A DNA stretch of 64,000 nt from Haladaptatus caseinilyticus. GTDB lineage: Archaea > Halobacteriota > Halobacteria > Halobacteriales > Haladaptataceae. Where the stretch lies: assembly GCF_026248685.1 (NCBI RefSeq), contig NZ_CP111036.1, positions 1 through 64,000 of the forward strand, given 5' to 3'. Both the position numbers and the translations under genes were made by a program. The notes beneath the pieces are model-generated. The model did no database searches. It was not told the DNA's origin and saw nothing but the letters and a program-made list of their open reading frames with translations. The stretch's first letter is position 1. Each line of letters opens with the position of its first letter. Below, in pieces: positions 27,567-35,417 of the stretch.

Positions 27567-27857
27567 TCAGAGTTCGCTCGTATTGATTTCGAGGCCCGGC
27601 GGCGAGATTATGAGAAACTTCCTGAAATGCACTAGGTTTCCACCCTGCTTTTTTACCGCCGGTGCAAGCTCAGCAGCGAGTTCGTTCAACTCGCCATCGA
27701 TCGCGAGGACTAACACGTTTCCGCGTTCGATCGCCTCGATTCGCTTCGCGACGGGAGTCGTCCCATCGAGTATTCCTAAAATGACTTGTTCGTCGTCATC
27801 GAAGTCCATTTCGCTCTCGGCCGTTTGCAGGTCGAGGTCGAAACCCGAATTGCCCAT
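27567..27857 (-). CDS. Conserved small haloarchaeal protein (probably DUF5779 family)
   Basis: 96 residues from the ATG at 27857; a GTG three codons upstream is an alternative. Motifs include VILGILDGTTPVAKRIEAIE, NVLVLAIDGELNELAAELAP and VHFRKFLIISPPGLEI. I recall this arrangement as a haloarchaeal family of unknown function, DUF5779, but cannot verify. It is a compact alpha/beta cytosolic protein. The ferritin-like gene lies 38 bases upstream on the same strand. Confidence 0.7.
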   Translation of the reverse strand: MGNSGFDLDLQTAESEMDFDDDEQVILGILDGTTPVAKRIEAIERGNVLVLAIDGELNELAAELAPAVKKQGGNLVHFRKFLIISPPGLEINTSEL

Positions 27858-27895
27858 ACGCGGCACCTCTCATCCCCCCGAGAAAAATCCTTGCC

Positions 27896-28348
27896 TTATT
27901 TTTCGTATTCGCGTTTGAATCCACGGAACTCCGTCCGATGAGCCTCTTCGTCAGCGAGGATGGTAACGCCGAGGTCCTCGGTGACTGGGTCGTTGGCGTC
28001 CTCGGCCGCAGATATGACGTTCCGATACGTATCGATAGCATCCTCTTCGGCTTCGAGCACGCCCTCGATGACGGACAGTACGTCGGTGCTTTCGGCCGGG
28101 GGCTGGAGGCTTTCCTGACGCGCTTCGAAGTCGTACGATGCCGGCGGGCGTTCGTCCAACTGTTTGAGTCGCTGGCCGATCATCTCCGCGTGGCCGAGCT
28201 CTTCTTGAATGTCCTCCGCAAGGCTCTCTTTTACTTCCTCGGCACTCACCCCGTCGAGAACGATGGAGTTCGTGAGGTAGTTCATTACCGTCTCGATTTC
28301 GTCGCTGTACGCTTTTCGCAGAAGTTCAGTGACTTCGTCGTTCGTCAT
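27896..28348 (-). CDS. Ferritin-like di-iron domain protein
   Basis: The 150-residue four-helix-bundle protein has paired carboxylate motifs: EIETVMNYLTNS in helix one, EELGHAEMIGQR in helix two (ExxH), EAEEDAIDTYRNV in helix three and ADEEAHRTEFRGF in helix four (ExxH). This is the classical di-iron ligand set of ferritin-like, Dps-like or rubrerythrin-type proteins. No heme or C-terminal extension is present. The probable roles are iron storage, oxidative stress protection or an unknown oxidase. The ATG at 28348 is used. It is transcribed with the small gene downstream and divergently from the tiny-ORF chain. Confidence 0.85.
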   Translation of the reverse strand: MTNDEVTELLRKAYSDEIETVMNYLTNSIVLDGVSAEEVKESLAEDIQEELGHAEMIGQRLKQLDERPPASYDFEARQESLQPPAESTDVLSVIEGVLEAEEDAIDTYRNVISAAEDANDPVTEDLGVTILADEEAHRTEFRGFKREYEK

Positions 28349-28425
28349 CGTACACTTCGTACGGCGTCGACCCACGTTATCGTTGTGGCGAACTCGTGTG
28401 GCAGTCGCTGCAACTCACGCAAGAA

Positions 28426-28432
28426 TTATAAA
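28426..28432 (+). promoter_or_regulatory. TATA box for the tiny-ORF chain
   Basis: TTATAAA stands 28-34 bases before the ATG at 28460, which fits a transcript with a leader of only a few bases. A partly symmetric GTCACTGAGTAAC lies between it and the start and could be an operator. Confidence 0.55.
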
Positions 28433-28459
28433 CACTGGGTCACTGAGTAACACAGTACG

Positions 28460-28540
28460 ATGGGAATGATAGTCACTGACTCGCATACGGATGTCGCGAG
28501 CAGTGTCGCTGTCGGCTCGATTCTGAACGGAGGGGTCTGA
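28460..28540 (+). CDS. Tiny ORF 1 of a coupled chain (26 residues)
   Basis: The sequence MGMIVTDSHTDVASSVAVGS and six more residues follow a TATA box at the right distance, so this is the first ATG of a short-leader transcript. Its TGA overlaps the next ATG (TGATG). It may act as a leader peptide that controls translation of the downstream frames. No homologue is recognised. Confidence 0.4.
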   Translation: MGMIVTDSHTDVASSVAVGSILNGGV

Positions 28541-28626
28541 TGCTCCCTACTCGTTCCCACATCGGACCCGCTGCACTGCAGATGAGAGACGACGGAACAT
28601 CATTCACAGACCGAGAAACACCATGA
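28540..28626 (+). CDS. Tiny ORF 2 of a coupled chain (28 residues)
   Basis: Begins MLPTRSHIGPAALQMRDDGT and ends with a TGA that overlaps the next ATG by four bases (ATGA). Start and stop overlaps at both ends suggest translational coupling, or a decayed longer gene. No domain is recognised. Confidence 0.4.
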   Translation: MLPTRSHIGPAALQMRDDGTSFTDRETP

Positions 28627-28853
28627 CAGACCGACGACGACCCACGACCAGGAACCGACGGACGATGCGAGAAATGAGCCACACAAATCCACACACGAGT
28701 CGGAGAGCACCGGATTTCTTTGCCCGCGGACCGCGGGTGATGAGCGACGGTGGCAGAGAAAAACGGACGATGGCGGACGTCGATCACACGCCGCCACACG
28801 AAGCACCCGATGCGAACCGAGTGTTCGAGCGCGGTAACGAAGGCAGACGCTAG
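28623..28853 (+). CDS. Tiny ORF 3 of a coupled chain, conserved-looking basic small protein
   Basis: The 76-residue product has an Arg-rich N-terminal half (MTDRRRPTTRNRRTMREMSH) and a C-terminal half, ADVDHTPPHEAPDANRVFER, that resembles a small protein motif I associate with haloarchaea. An internal ATG at about 28770 could produce just that C-terminal part. The function is unknown. It is the last member of the overlapping chain that starts at 28460. Confidence 0.5.
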   Translation: MTDRRRPTTRNRRTMREMSHTNPHTSRRAPDFFARGPRVMSDGGREKRTMADVDHTPPHEAPDANRVFERGNEGRR

Positions 28854-28930
28854 CAAGCGTCAGGACCCGAAAAAGAGCTGACCGACGTCTTTCTTTTCGC
28901 CCCGTCACCCCGTCCCCCGACTATCCCCAC

Positions 28931-29164
28931 TTAGCGGAGCGGTTCACGGCCACCGATGAGCTTGGCCGTATCTACTTGCTCCGCCCGTGCCCCACCCTTC
29001 TTCACTTCCGTGGCGGTCATACATTCGAGGCACCCGAATACCTCGTTGTGGTTGTTCCCGAACACACGAGCGAAATCACGGGTCACGAACGACCCACAGC
29101 TTTGGCATCGGTTTTCGGTGACGGTGTCGTTTCGACCTGTAACCCTGCTTTCTGTCGTTGTCAT
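28931..29164 (-). CDS. Small zinc-finger protein (probably DUF7563 type)
   Basis: The 77-residue protein carries two CxxC knuckles, RCQSCGSFVTRDFARVFG and then FGCLECMTATEV, forming a single treble-clef-like zinc site. Such proteins are numerous in haloarchaea and of unknown role; nucleic acid or protein binding is plausible. The ATG at 29164 was chosen, since the upstream open frame is only nine codons and unlike the family. Confidence 0.7.
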   Translation of the reverse strand: MTTTESRVTGRNDTVTENRCQSCGSFVTRDFARVFGNNHNEVFGCLECMTATEVKKGGARAEQVDTAKLIGGREPLR

Positions 29165-29391
29165 AGTGAACCTCAGCGATACGTGTAACAACAGTGTGGG
29201 TACTTTGTTATCCGGTCACTGTTCGGTCGAAAGCAACCCCTGCCGCCGGGAAAGAGCGGTCTACGAAATCGGTAACGGGTGGTTACTTGGTCGAATCGAC
29301 GAAATTCGGGTTTCAACGAACGAGAAAAATGAGACCTCAAAGCGTTGTCGGCCTATGTTTTAATACCGTCCGCGAGCGTTAGGGTACATCG

Positions 29392-29547
29392 ATGCCAAAA
29401 ATAACACTCGACGAGGACACCGTTTCGCGCCTCGACAGCCTTCGAATCGAAGACGAATCGTACGACGAAATCGTCAACGAACTCATCAACATCTACGAGG
29501 CAGAAGAGTTGACCCTGTTCCACGGTGGGGACTATTCGAGCGACTGA
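29392..29547 (+). CDS. Small antitoxin-like ribbon-helix-helix protein
   Basis: 51 residues beginning MPKITLDEDTVSRLDSLRIE and continuing SYDEIVNELINIYEAEEL. The strand-helix-helix layout resembles VapB-like or DUF7557-type haloarchaeal proteins. No PIN-domain toxin is adjacent. A TATA-like TTTTAATA lies at 29358-29365, giving a short leader. Its stop overlaps the 3' end of the convergent phosphatidylserine decarboxylase gene by 16 bases. Confidence 0.7.
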   Translation: MPKITLDEDTVSRLDSLRIEDESYDEIVNELINIYEAEELTLFHGGDYSSD

Positions 29548-30170
29548 GACGAGGTATCCTCATTCACGGAATCGGTGCCATCGGACCGCGCGAGAACGGT
29601 TTCACCTGCGCGAACCCGCTCCCCCTTCGAGACCAGAACAGCAGCCGAATCGAACGACTCGGGGAGGAGTACGTCCGCGCGACTGCCGAACGCGATGTGT
29701 CCGAGTCGCTCGCCTCGCTCCAGCGTTTCGCCGCCTTCGACGTACGGATGGATTCGCCGAGCGAACGCGCCCGCGATGAGCGTTAGGTCACACTCGGAAA
29801 ACCGAACGTGTACTTTTTCGTTGTTATCCGACTCCTTGCTGAACGCGGGGCGGTGGTTTCCCGGTTCGTGTTCCACCGATTCGACGTGCCCGGCCAGTGG
29901 TGCGCGATTAACGTGCACGTCCGTGACGTTCATGAACACGCCGACGCGAACCCGATTTCCTTCCTCGCGAATGACCGAGACTCGACCGTCAGCAGGTGAG
30001 AGAATCCCGCTTTCAGGCGGGACACGGTCGGGGTCGCGGAAGAAGAGTAAAATCGCACACCCCAACCCGAGTGCGAAGAGGGTTGCAACCGGCGATAGAA
30101 ACCCGACTGGTCCGGCGAGCAGAAACGCCGGAAGCGCGTACCGCCACGCGGTAGGAGCGAGCCGTATCAC
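29532..30170 (-). CDS. psd: Archaeal phosphatidylserine decarboxylase-family protein
   Basis: Membrane-associated decarboxylase that converts archaetidylserine to archaetidylethanolamine, using a pyruvoyl group made by self-cleavage. Two hydrophobic segments near the N-terminus precede FRDPDRVPPESGILSPADGR, which is highly characteristic. FMNVTDVHVNRAPLAG and the GS cleavage site in IAFGSRADVLLPES complete the domain. I place the start at GTG 30170, because its GTGA overlaps the upstream stop by four bases; the alternative ATG at 30200 would overlap by 34 bases. Known family members in haloarchaea also support archaeosortase-dependent lipid anchoring. Confidence 0.88.
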   Translation of the reverse strand: MIRLAPTAWRYALPAFLLAGPVGFLSPVATLFALGLGCAILLFFRDPDRVPPESGILSPADGRVSVIREEGNRVRVGVFMNVTDVHVNRAPLAGHVESVEHEPGNHRPAFSKESDNNEKVHVRFSECDLTLIAGAFARRIHPYVEGGETLERGERLGHIAFGSRADVLLPESFDSAAVLVSKGERVRAGETVLARSDGTDSVNEDTSSQSLE

Positions 30171-30613
30171 TCTTGAACCGCCGTCCGGACTCGCTTCCAC
30201 TTGCCGTTCGATTCGAGTCGAGTTTGCAGTTCGTCGGCATACTCCTCGGCCAACCCCTCGGCGGCGCTAAGTCGGTCCTCGTCGATTCCGCTCCCACTAC
30301 CGCCCATTCCGAGGGCGTCTTTGAGCGAACTGAAGATACCTTTGCTCTCCTTGCTGGCGGGTTTTCCACCCATCGCGTTCATTTGCGATTGGATGTTCTC
30401 CATCTCGGGCATCACCTGTCGAACCTTGCTGGTGTCGGCGACCAACTTCGCCCGCTCGTCGTCTTCGGGATGGTCGATGTCGAACTCCACAGCGGTCATT
30501 ATCAGTCCCCACTCCTGCCGAGAGAACTGCGAATCCGTGATTCGCTGGGCGAACTCCCTATCAACGGCCATTCTGTCCCCCACGATCATGTCCGTCCACT
30601 GTTGTCTGGCCAT
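30167..30613 (-). CDS. Conserved haloarchaeal protein (probably DUF5799)
   Basis: 148 residues from the ATG at 30613. Recognisable stretches are QQWTDMIVGDRMAVDREFAQ, FSRQEWGLIMTAVEFDIDHP and VRQVMPEMENIQSQM, then a glycine-rich linker and a C-terminal helical region, AAEGLAEEYADELQTRLES. I associate this with DUF5799, function unknown, but cannot confirm the number. The frame stays open 165 bases upstream without family resemblance. The gene is translationally coupled to psd by a GTGA overlap. Confidence 0.75.
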   Translation of the reverse strand: MARQQWTDMIVGDRMAVDREFAQRITDSQFSRQEWGLIMTAVEFDIDHPEDDERAKLVADTSKVRQVMPEMENIQSQMNAMGGKPASKESKGIFSSLKDALGMGGSGSGIDEDRLSAAEGLAEEYADELQTRLESNGKWKRVRTAVQE

Positions 30614-30889
30614 GAGTGTGAATCGTAGTGCCTGAGACTTGTCGTTTTCGTCTGCGATAGCGTGTTTGGCGAGTTCTCGGAACGGGCTTCGATTACGGTG
30701 GTTACGACCGTTCGCAGTCACGAACACCGTCGGTTTCGCCATCCTTTCAGGGATGTGTTCGAAACCCGAACCGAACATCCGTAGAACACGGCGGTAGGCA
30801 GTGCCTACGCGAACGGATTCCGGCCGTAATCACTGATTTCCGAGGAAACCCGTGCCACAAACAAGCTGTCAAATTCGTAGATCATACCG

Positions 30890-31165
30890 TTATTCGTACG
30901 GATAGCGAGCTTGCGCGCCACAGTCGCAGGTAATGACGACGTGGCCACTTTGTAGTCGAACGCGGGCGTTCTTCCCCGGTCGGAGATAGGTGTCGCAAGC
31001 GTCACAGGTGAATCGCTTGAACTGGTGCGGAAGCGAAAGCCGATTTCGCTCGGCGATTCGTCTGGCAAGCTGAACGTACTCCCGTGCTCGCTCCTCGTTA
31101 CAATCGACGGCAGCGTCCCTCGCAAGTCCCGCGAGGCGCTCTATTCGCTCTTCAGCTACAGTCAT
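30890..31165 (-). CDS. rnp4: Ribonuclease P protein component 4 (Rpr2/Snm1-like)
   Basis: Protein subunit of archaeal RNase P, which trims tRNA 5' ends together with the RNA subunit. The 91-residue protein has an N-terminal helical pair (ERIERLAGLARDAAVDCNEE then REYVQLARRIAERNR). A zinc ribbon follows, with CDACDTYLRPGKNARVR and ITCDCGAQARYPYE supplying four cysteines. This is the complete Rnp21/Rpr2 fold. It diverges from the glycosyltransferase gene. Confidence 0.93.
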   Translation of the reverse strand: MTVAEERIERLAGLARDAAVDCNEERAREYVQLARRIAERNRLSLPHQFKRFTCDACDTYLRPGKNARVRLQSGHVVITCDCGAQARYPYE

Positions 31166-31274
31166 TCGGAATGGGGGGGTGGGGGTTTCCGGGGCGAGAC
31201 AGGATAAGGATAGAAGTTTTCCTGTATTGCCCCATTCCCCCCATACTCCCGTGGTAACAAATACTTTGTGGTCG

Positions 31275-31280
31275 TTTAAC
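31275..31280 (+). promoter_or_regulatory. TATA-like element of the glycosyltransferase gene
   Basis: TTTAAC sits 22-27 bases before the ATG at 31302, the spacing expected for leaderless transcription starting at that codon. It supports the longer start of the next gene. Confidence 0.35.
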
Positions 31281-31301
31281 GATCCCTTTCCGAAAGCGGT
31301 A

Positions 31302-32375
31302 ATGGCGGACTATTCCATCACTGCTTCAATGCGTGCACTCAACTATCTGGAACTCGAATCCCGCTTGGAACGGAGCGGCATCGGTACCTCCACACGGCAC
31401 CAGCGGAAGGCGCTCGCGGGGACTTCGGTGGATGTCGTCACCTCGCCGTGGCGCGGCGGCACGCCAGTTCATGGGGTGGCGTCCCGGGCAGTAGGACGTG
31501 GTTTCTTCGCCGATTTCGACATCGCTCACTGTAACGTCATCGGACCGGGCTCCGTCGCCGTCGCCCGCCACGCGAAGCGCGCGCGGATTCCACTCGTGCT
31601 TCACGCGCACGTCACCAGCGAGGATTTTGCGGAGAGTTTTCGCGGCTCGACACTCGCCGCGCGACCCCTTCGACGATATCTGAGGTGGTTTTACTCGCTG
31701 GCGGACGTGGTCCTCTGTCCGAGCCAGTACACGAAATCCGTCCTCGAATCGTATCCCATCGATACGCCGATCCGTCCGATTTCGAACGGCGTCGATACGG
31801 AGTCGCTCGAAGGGTTCGAATCGCTACGTGAGGAGTACCGAGACCGATACGATTTGGACGGGATGGTCGCATTCACGATGGGCAACGTCTTCGAGCGAAA
31901 GGGCCTCACGACTTTTTGCCGACTCGCGCAGGCGACCGACTTCGACTTCGCGTGGTTCGGTCCGTACGACACCGGACCACAGGCGAGTTCGACCGTTAGA
32001 AAATGGGTGGAAAACCCACCGGAGAACGTTACCTTCACCGGCTGGGTAGACGACAAGCGAGGAGCATTCGCGGCAGGTGACGTACTCTGTTTCCCGGCCA
32101 AGGACGAAAATCAAGGGATCGCCGTGCTCGAGGCGATGGCTTGCGGGAAAGCCGTCGTGCTCCGTGATATTCCGGTGTTCAACGAGTTTTACACCCACGG
32201 CGAGGACTGTTTGATGTGCGAGACGGAAGCGGAGTTCAAGCGCGCGCTGGAACTGCTCGCACGAAATCCCGGCCTGCGTGAGCAACTCGGTGAGAACGCA
32301 AGGAAAACCGCTGCGCAACATAGTTTGGAACGGCTGGGTGACCGGCTCAGTGAGACGTACCGCGAACTCGTCTGA
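31302..32375 (+). CDS. Glycosyltransferase family 4 protein
   Basis: Retaining GT-B glycosyltransferase, probably cytosolic and acting on glycans or lipids of the cell surface. The 357-residue protein has the N-terminal acceptor domain (RALNYLELESRLERSGIGTS, then VVTSPWRGGTPVHG) and C-terminal donor-binding motifs LCFPAKDENQGIAVLEAMAC followed by GKAVVLRDIPVFNEF. The EX7E-type element around NQGIAVLE fits GT4. Start 31302 is supported by a TATA-like element; ATG 31329 (MRALNYLE) is the other candidate and would match the usual N-terminus. A second GT4 gene follows 42 bases downstream on the same strand. Confidence 0.85.
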   Translation: MADYSITASMRALNYLELESRLERSGIGTSTRHQRKALAGTSVDVVTSPWRGGTPVHGVASRAVGRGFFADFDIAHCNVIGPGSVAVARHAKRARIPLVLHAHVTSEDFAESFRGSTLAARPLRRYLRWFYSLADVVLCPSQYTKSVLESYPIDTPIRPISNGVDTESLEGFESLREEYRDRYDLDGMVAFTMGNVFERKGLTTFCRLAQATDFDFAWFGPYDTGPQASSTVRKWVENPPENVTFTGWVDDKRGAFAAGDVLCFPAKDENQGIAVLEAMACGKAVVLRDIPVFNEFYTHGEDCLMCETEAEFKRALELLARNPGLREQLGENARKTAAQHSLERLGDRLSETYRELV

Positions 32376-32417
32376 AAGTCACAAGTCCTTAAGACCTACT
32401 CCTCGAATGCGGAGATA

Positions 32418-33530
32418 ATGAGCCGATGGGTCGCCGCGTTCACGGATACGTACTTACCGACGATAAACGGCGTCACCTACACGATCAGGTCGTGGCGCGA
32501 CTGTTGGGAGAAAAACGACGGCCGGATGGACGTCATCTACCCGCGATCGGACGAGTACACGCCCGAAAAAGGTGAACATCCCGTCGGCAGCCTACCGTTC
32601 CCCTTTTACGACGGCTACCGACTCGGCACGCCACGGATTCCGAAAGCCGTCATCGATGCCGATATCGTCCACGCTCACACACCGTTTGCCATCGGACTCG
32701 GCGGACTTCGACTCGCGTGGAAAGAGGATACACCGTTTGTGACTTCGTATCACACGCCGACTGGGGAGTACGCGGACTATCTCGTTTCGAACGAATCCGC
32801 GGCCGAGTACGTCGAGCGTGCGTCCGTCGCCTACGAACGCTGGTTTTTCGGACGTTCCGATGCGGTGCTCACGCCGAGCGAGGCGACACGGAAGCACGTC
32901 GTCGAAACCGTCGGCGTGGACGCACCCGTTCACGTCGTGCCGAACGGAATCGACATCGAACGGTTCCATCCCGTCGAAACCGCCGCATTCGTCGAGAAAT
33001 ACGACCTCGACGGGGGGCGACCGCTTATCGGGTATACAGGCCGACATGGCTACGAAAAGCGTCTCTCGGAACTCGTCTCGGCCGCGGAGGGAATGGAGCT
33101 TACGGTCGTTTTCGGCGGTGACGGTCCCGCACGAAAATCGCTCGAAAAACAGGCTCGCGAATCCGACGCCGACGTTCGATTCCTGGGCTTTCTAGAACGT
33201 GAAGAGATGCCAGCCTTTTACTCCGCGTTGGACGTGTTTGCCTTCCCGAGCCCGGTCGAAACCCAAGGTCTTGTCGCCCTCGAAGCGAACGCCTGCGGAA
33301 CACCCGTCGTCGGTGCAAATGCGGGTGCATTGGAAAACACTATTTCGGAGGGAAAGACGGGGCATCATTTCGAAAGCGGTGATATCGAAGGGTTTCAGGA
33401 TGCGATCCGGCGTACACTATCGAATCGCGACCGACTTCGAGAATCGTGTCTCGCCCGGCGCTCGGAAGTCAGCGTCGAACGGGCGGTCGAAAAACTGGGG
33501 CGGGTGTACGAGCGTATCGACCGTCGTTAG
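32418..33530 (+). CDS. Glycosyltransferase family 4, diacylglycerol glucosyltransferase-like
   Basis: 370-residue GT-B enzyme. It starts MSRWVAAFTDTYLPTINGVT, the classic start of Pim/diacylglycerol glucosyltransferase-type GT4 proteins, then VHAHTPFAIGLGGLRLAWKE, TSYHTPTGEYADYL and SDAVLTPSEATRKHVVE. The donor site includes PNGIDIERFHPV, TGRHGYEKRLSELVSA and FAFPSPVETQGLVALEANAC. The likely product is a glycolipid at the inner face of the membrane, but acceptor and sugar cannot be read. It follows the first GT gene with a 42-base gap, probably one operon, and its last bases overlap the convergent HD gene by four. Confidence 0.88.
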   Translation: MSRWVAAFTDTYLPTINGVTYTIRSWRDCWEKNDGRMDVIYPRSDEYTPEKGEHPVGSLPFPFYDGYRLGTPRIPKAVIDADIVHAHTPFAIGLGGLRLAWKEDTPFVTSYHTPTGEYADYLVSNESAAEYVERASVAYERWFFGRSDAVLTPSEATRKHVVETVGVDAPVHVVPNGIDIERFHPVETAAFVEKYDLDGGRPLIGYTGRHGYEKRLSELVSAAEGMELTVVFGGDGPARKSLEKQARESDADVRFLGFLEREEMPAFYSALDVFAFPSPVETQGLVALEANACGTPVVGANAGALENTISEGKTGHHFESGDIEGFQDAIRRTLSNRDRLRESCLARRSEVSVERAVEKLGRVYERIDRR

Positions 33531-34348
33531 AGTTCCATTCGTTCAACGATCGCGTCGCTTCCCTCGCGGACGTTCAGCGCGACGATTCGGATGTCGTCTT
33601 CCAATCCGGATTTGTGAAGTTTCGCCTTGAGAAGGTTGTCCACCTGATACACTCCCGCCGCGTTCATCATCTCGATTTCGACCAGAACGGGCACGGTGTC
33701 TCCCTCTCGAAGGCTGACTTTCTGGATCGCCTGACTGGAAACCGTGTTGATGCCTCGACCACCCTTTTCGTACGGGATACGCGAGCGACCGTGTTCCATG
33801 TCGAGGGCATCCGCGACGCGAATTACCCCTGCTTCGGTCGTCAGCGGGTCCTCTTCGGTGTGGTGACAGAGGATCGCGTGAAGGATTTCGCCCTTCATTC
33901 GAACCGTGTTTGCAGTGTCGTAGAAGTTCGGAAGAACGCGGTCGAGAACGTCTGCGGCCAGCGGAATCGAATAGTAGGAGTGGTCGTCACGGTGGACGAT
34001 GTGGCCGATATCGTGGAGTACAGCAGCGAACGCGATGATAACGCTTTCGTCCTCCTCGTCTAACCCTTCGTCCGCGGCGCCGTTGAACTCGACCCCACCG
34101 CGCTTTAGCAGGTCATAGAGGAGGAGGGCACGATTGAGTACGATTTCGATGTGCTTCGACCCGTGGTCGTTGTAGCCCTTCCTCGCTACGGCATTGACGT
34201 TCTGAGCGTCGAGATACGTCTGAATTTCGACGTCGTTGTCGATAAACTCCAGAACTGCGTTCAGTTTCTCGTCCGGGAACGCGTGGTCGGCGTCCGGATC
34301 GTACGCACGCCGTCCGTTTTCGACGGGTTCCGTTTCTGGTTCGTCCAT
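33527..34348 (-). CDS. HD-domain phosphohydrolase
   Basis: The 273-residue cytosolic protein has an HD metal-dependent phosphohydrolase domain. Motifs in order are KGYNDHGSKHIEIVLNRA, AVLHDIGHIVHRDDHSYY and EILHAILCHHTEED, with later EAGVIRVADALDMEHGRSR; together they give the H...HD...D set. A C-terminal about 80-residue domain (VPVLVEIEMMNAAGVYQVDN) is typical of haloarchaeal members. Nucleotide hydrolysis is likely but the substrate is unknown. The ATG at 34348 was chosen; the upstream open frame lacks similarity. Confidence 0.9.
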   Translation of the reverse strand: MDEPETEPVENGRRAYDPDADHAFPDEKLNAVLEFIDNDVEIQTYLDAQNVNAVARKGYNDHGSKHIEIVLNRALLLYDLLKRGGVEFNGAADEGLDEEDESVIIAFAAVLHDIGHIVHRDDHSYYSIPLAADVLDRVLPNFYDTANTVRMKGEILHAILCHHTEEDPLTTEAGVIRVADALDMEHGRSRIPYEKGGRGINTVSSQAIQKVSLREGDTVPVLVEIEMMNAAGVYQVDNLLKAKLHKSGLEDDIRIVALNVREGSDAIVERMEL

Positions 34349-34451
34349 GACCGTACCTCTCGTTCCGGCGCAAAAAATGTCTCGGGCACAGTCCCGATGG
34401 AGAACGAGTTGGCGAACTGATGCCATCCGAACCCGTTTAGAGCAAAAAGCC

Positions 34452-34457
34452 TATAAT
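34452..34457 (+). promoter_or_regulatory. TATA box of tatA
   Basis: TATAAT begins 33 bases before the ATG at 34485, giving an expected transcript start a few bases before or at the start codon. Confidence 0.45.
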
Positions 34458-34484
34458 TGCCAATGGGTAAGCAACTGGTAGAGG

Positions 34485-34778
34485 ATGTACGAAATGATTC
34501 CACTATTCGGGCCAATTCCGGGCGGAATGGAGCTTGCGGTGATTTTGCTCATCGCAGTGCTCCTATTCGGTGCGAACAAGATTCCGAAGCTCGCGCGCTC
34601 GACGGGTGAGGCAATGGGAGAGTTCAAGAAAGGGCGGCAAGAAGTCGAAACCGAACTCCGCGAGATGCAGGAGTCCGATACGACGTCCAGTAGTACGAGC
34701 GACCTCGACGACGAACCGCGCCCCACGGAAACCGAAACCAGCACCGAGACGAATACCGAATCCGAATCCGGACAGTAA
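34485..34778 (+). CDS. tatA: Twin-arginine translocase subunit TatA
   Basis: Membrane pore subunit for export of folded Tat substrates. The 97-residue protein begins MYEMIPLFGPIPGGMELAVI, a short N-terminus, then one transmembrane helix, LLIAVLLFGANKIPKLARST, with the conserved FG-x-x-KIP hinge. An amphipathic helix, GEAMGEFKKGRQEVETELRE, and an acidic Ser/Thr/Glu tail follow. Several exported proteins in this window carry Tat leaders, so its presence fits. The start ATG 34485 is in good position to the TATA box; a second ATG lies three codons in. Confidence 0.95.
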   Translation: MYEMIPLFGPIPGGMELAVILLIAVLLFGANKIPKLARSTGEAMGEFKKGRQEVETELREMQESDTTSSSTSDLDDEPRPTETETSTETNTESESGQ

Positions 34779-34813
34779 GCGTTTTTCTGCGTCGATTCAT
34801 TGTTTTAACTACA

Positions 34814-34886
34814 GGGCGTGTGGCCTAGCGGATAGGGCGAGAGGTTCCTAACCTCTCGACCGCGGGTTCGAATCCCGCCACGCCCG
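34814..34886 (+). tRNA. tRNA-Arg(CCT)
   Basis: A 73-base cloverleaf closes with acceptor GGGCGTG/CACGCCC and discriminator G. The D stem GCCT/GGGC, the anticodon stem AGAGG/CCTCT around loop TTCCTAA (anticodon CCT), and the T arm GCGGG-TTCGAAT-CCCGC are all intact. There is no intron and no encoded CCA. Confidence 0.93.
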
Positions 34887-35417
34887 CTATTTCGTAGTGA
34901 GCGATGCGAACGAGAGATTGCGGTGCGCAAGGAGAACAGACCAGAGAGACGTATCGTACCCGGTTACGTTTCTGACCCCGAGAATCGCCCATATCATATC
35001 CGTCTCCCGCGTTCGATCATCGAACGTTTACCCCACTCGCTCACTACGCTCGCTCGGGTTCGTGCCCAACGACCGTAATGCGGGGGGCACCATCGACGGA
35101 ATTCTAATCGCTACTTCCTAATGAAAGATTTATTACCAATCGGGAGACAGTGATGAATGCGGTGCTTTCGTTTCGAAGGTATCGCCGGAAAGCCACATCA
35201 GGCATCACTGGAGTCCATCACGGAGTTCTCATGCGAGATCGTGTCATGATTGATTTCGGTTCTCCCCTCCGAACCAAATGTTCATTATACATACATATAG
35301 AAAAGAGATAAAATATAAATCGCAAGACTGAAAGCTCGTACCTTCCCATCTAACAGACTACAAATGTATATTAATTTTAACAAGGACTTTTAATGGATTA
35401 GTGTTTGACGATACTCA
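34887..35417. other. Gene-free region downstream of tRNA-Arg and upstream of the pilus locus
   Basis: About 530 bases without a credible gene. The first part contains short GC-rich direct motifs (ACTCGCTCACTACGCTCGCT at 35034-35053) of a type common in haloarchaeal intergenic DNA. The second part (about 35270-35400) is strikingly AT-rich, with TACATACATATAG and AAAATATAAAT, in contrast to its surroundings. The final TTTTAA at 35388-35393 lies about 25 bases before the pilus ATPase start and may be its TATA box. No integrase or duplicated tRNA end was found. Confidence 0.5.
35388..35393 (+). promoter_or_regulatory. TATA-like element of the pilus operon
   Basis: TTTTAA stands 25-30 bases before the ATG at 35418 within an AT-rich block, consistent with a nearly leaderless operon start. 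Confidence 0.4.
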
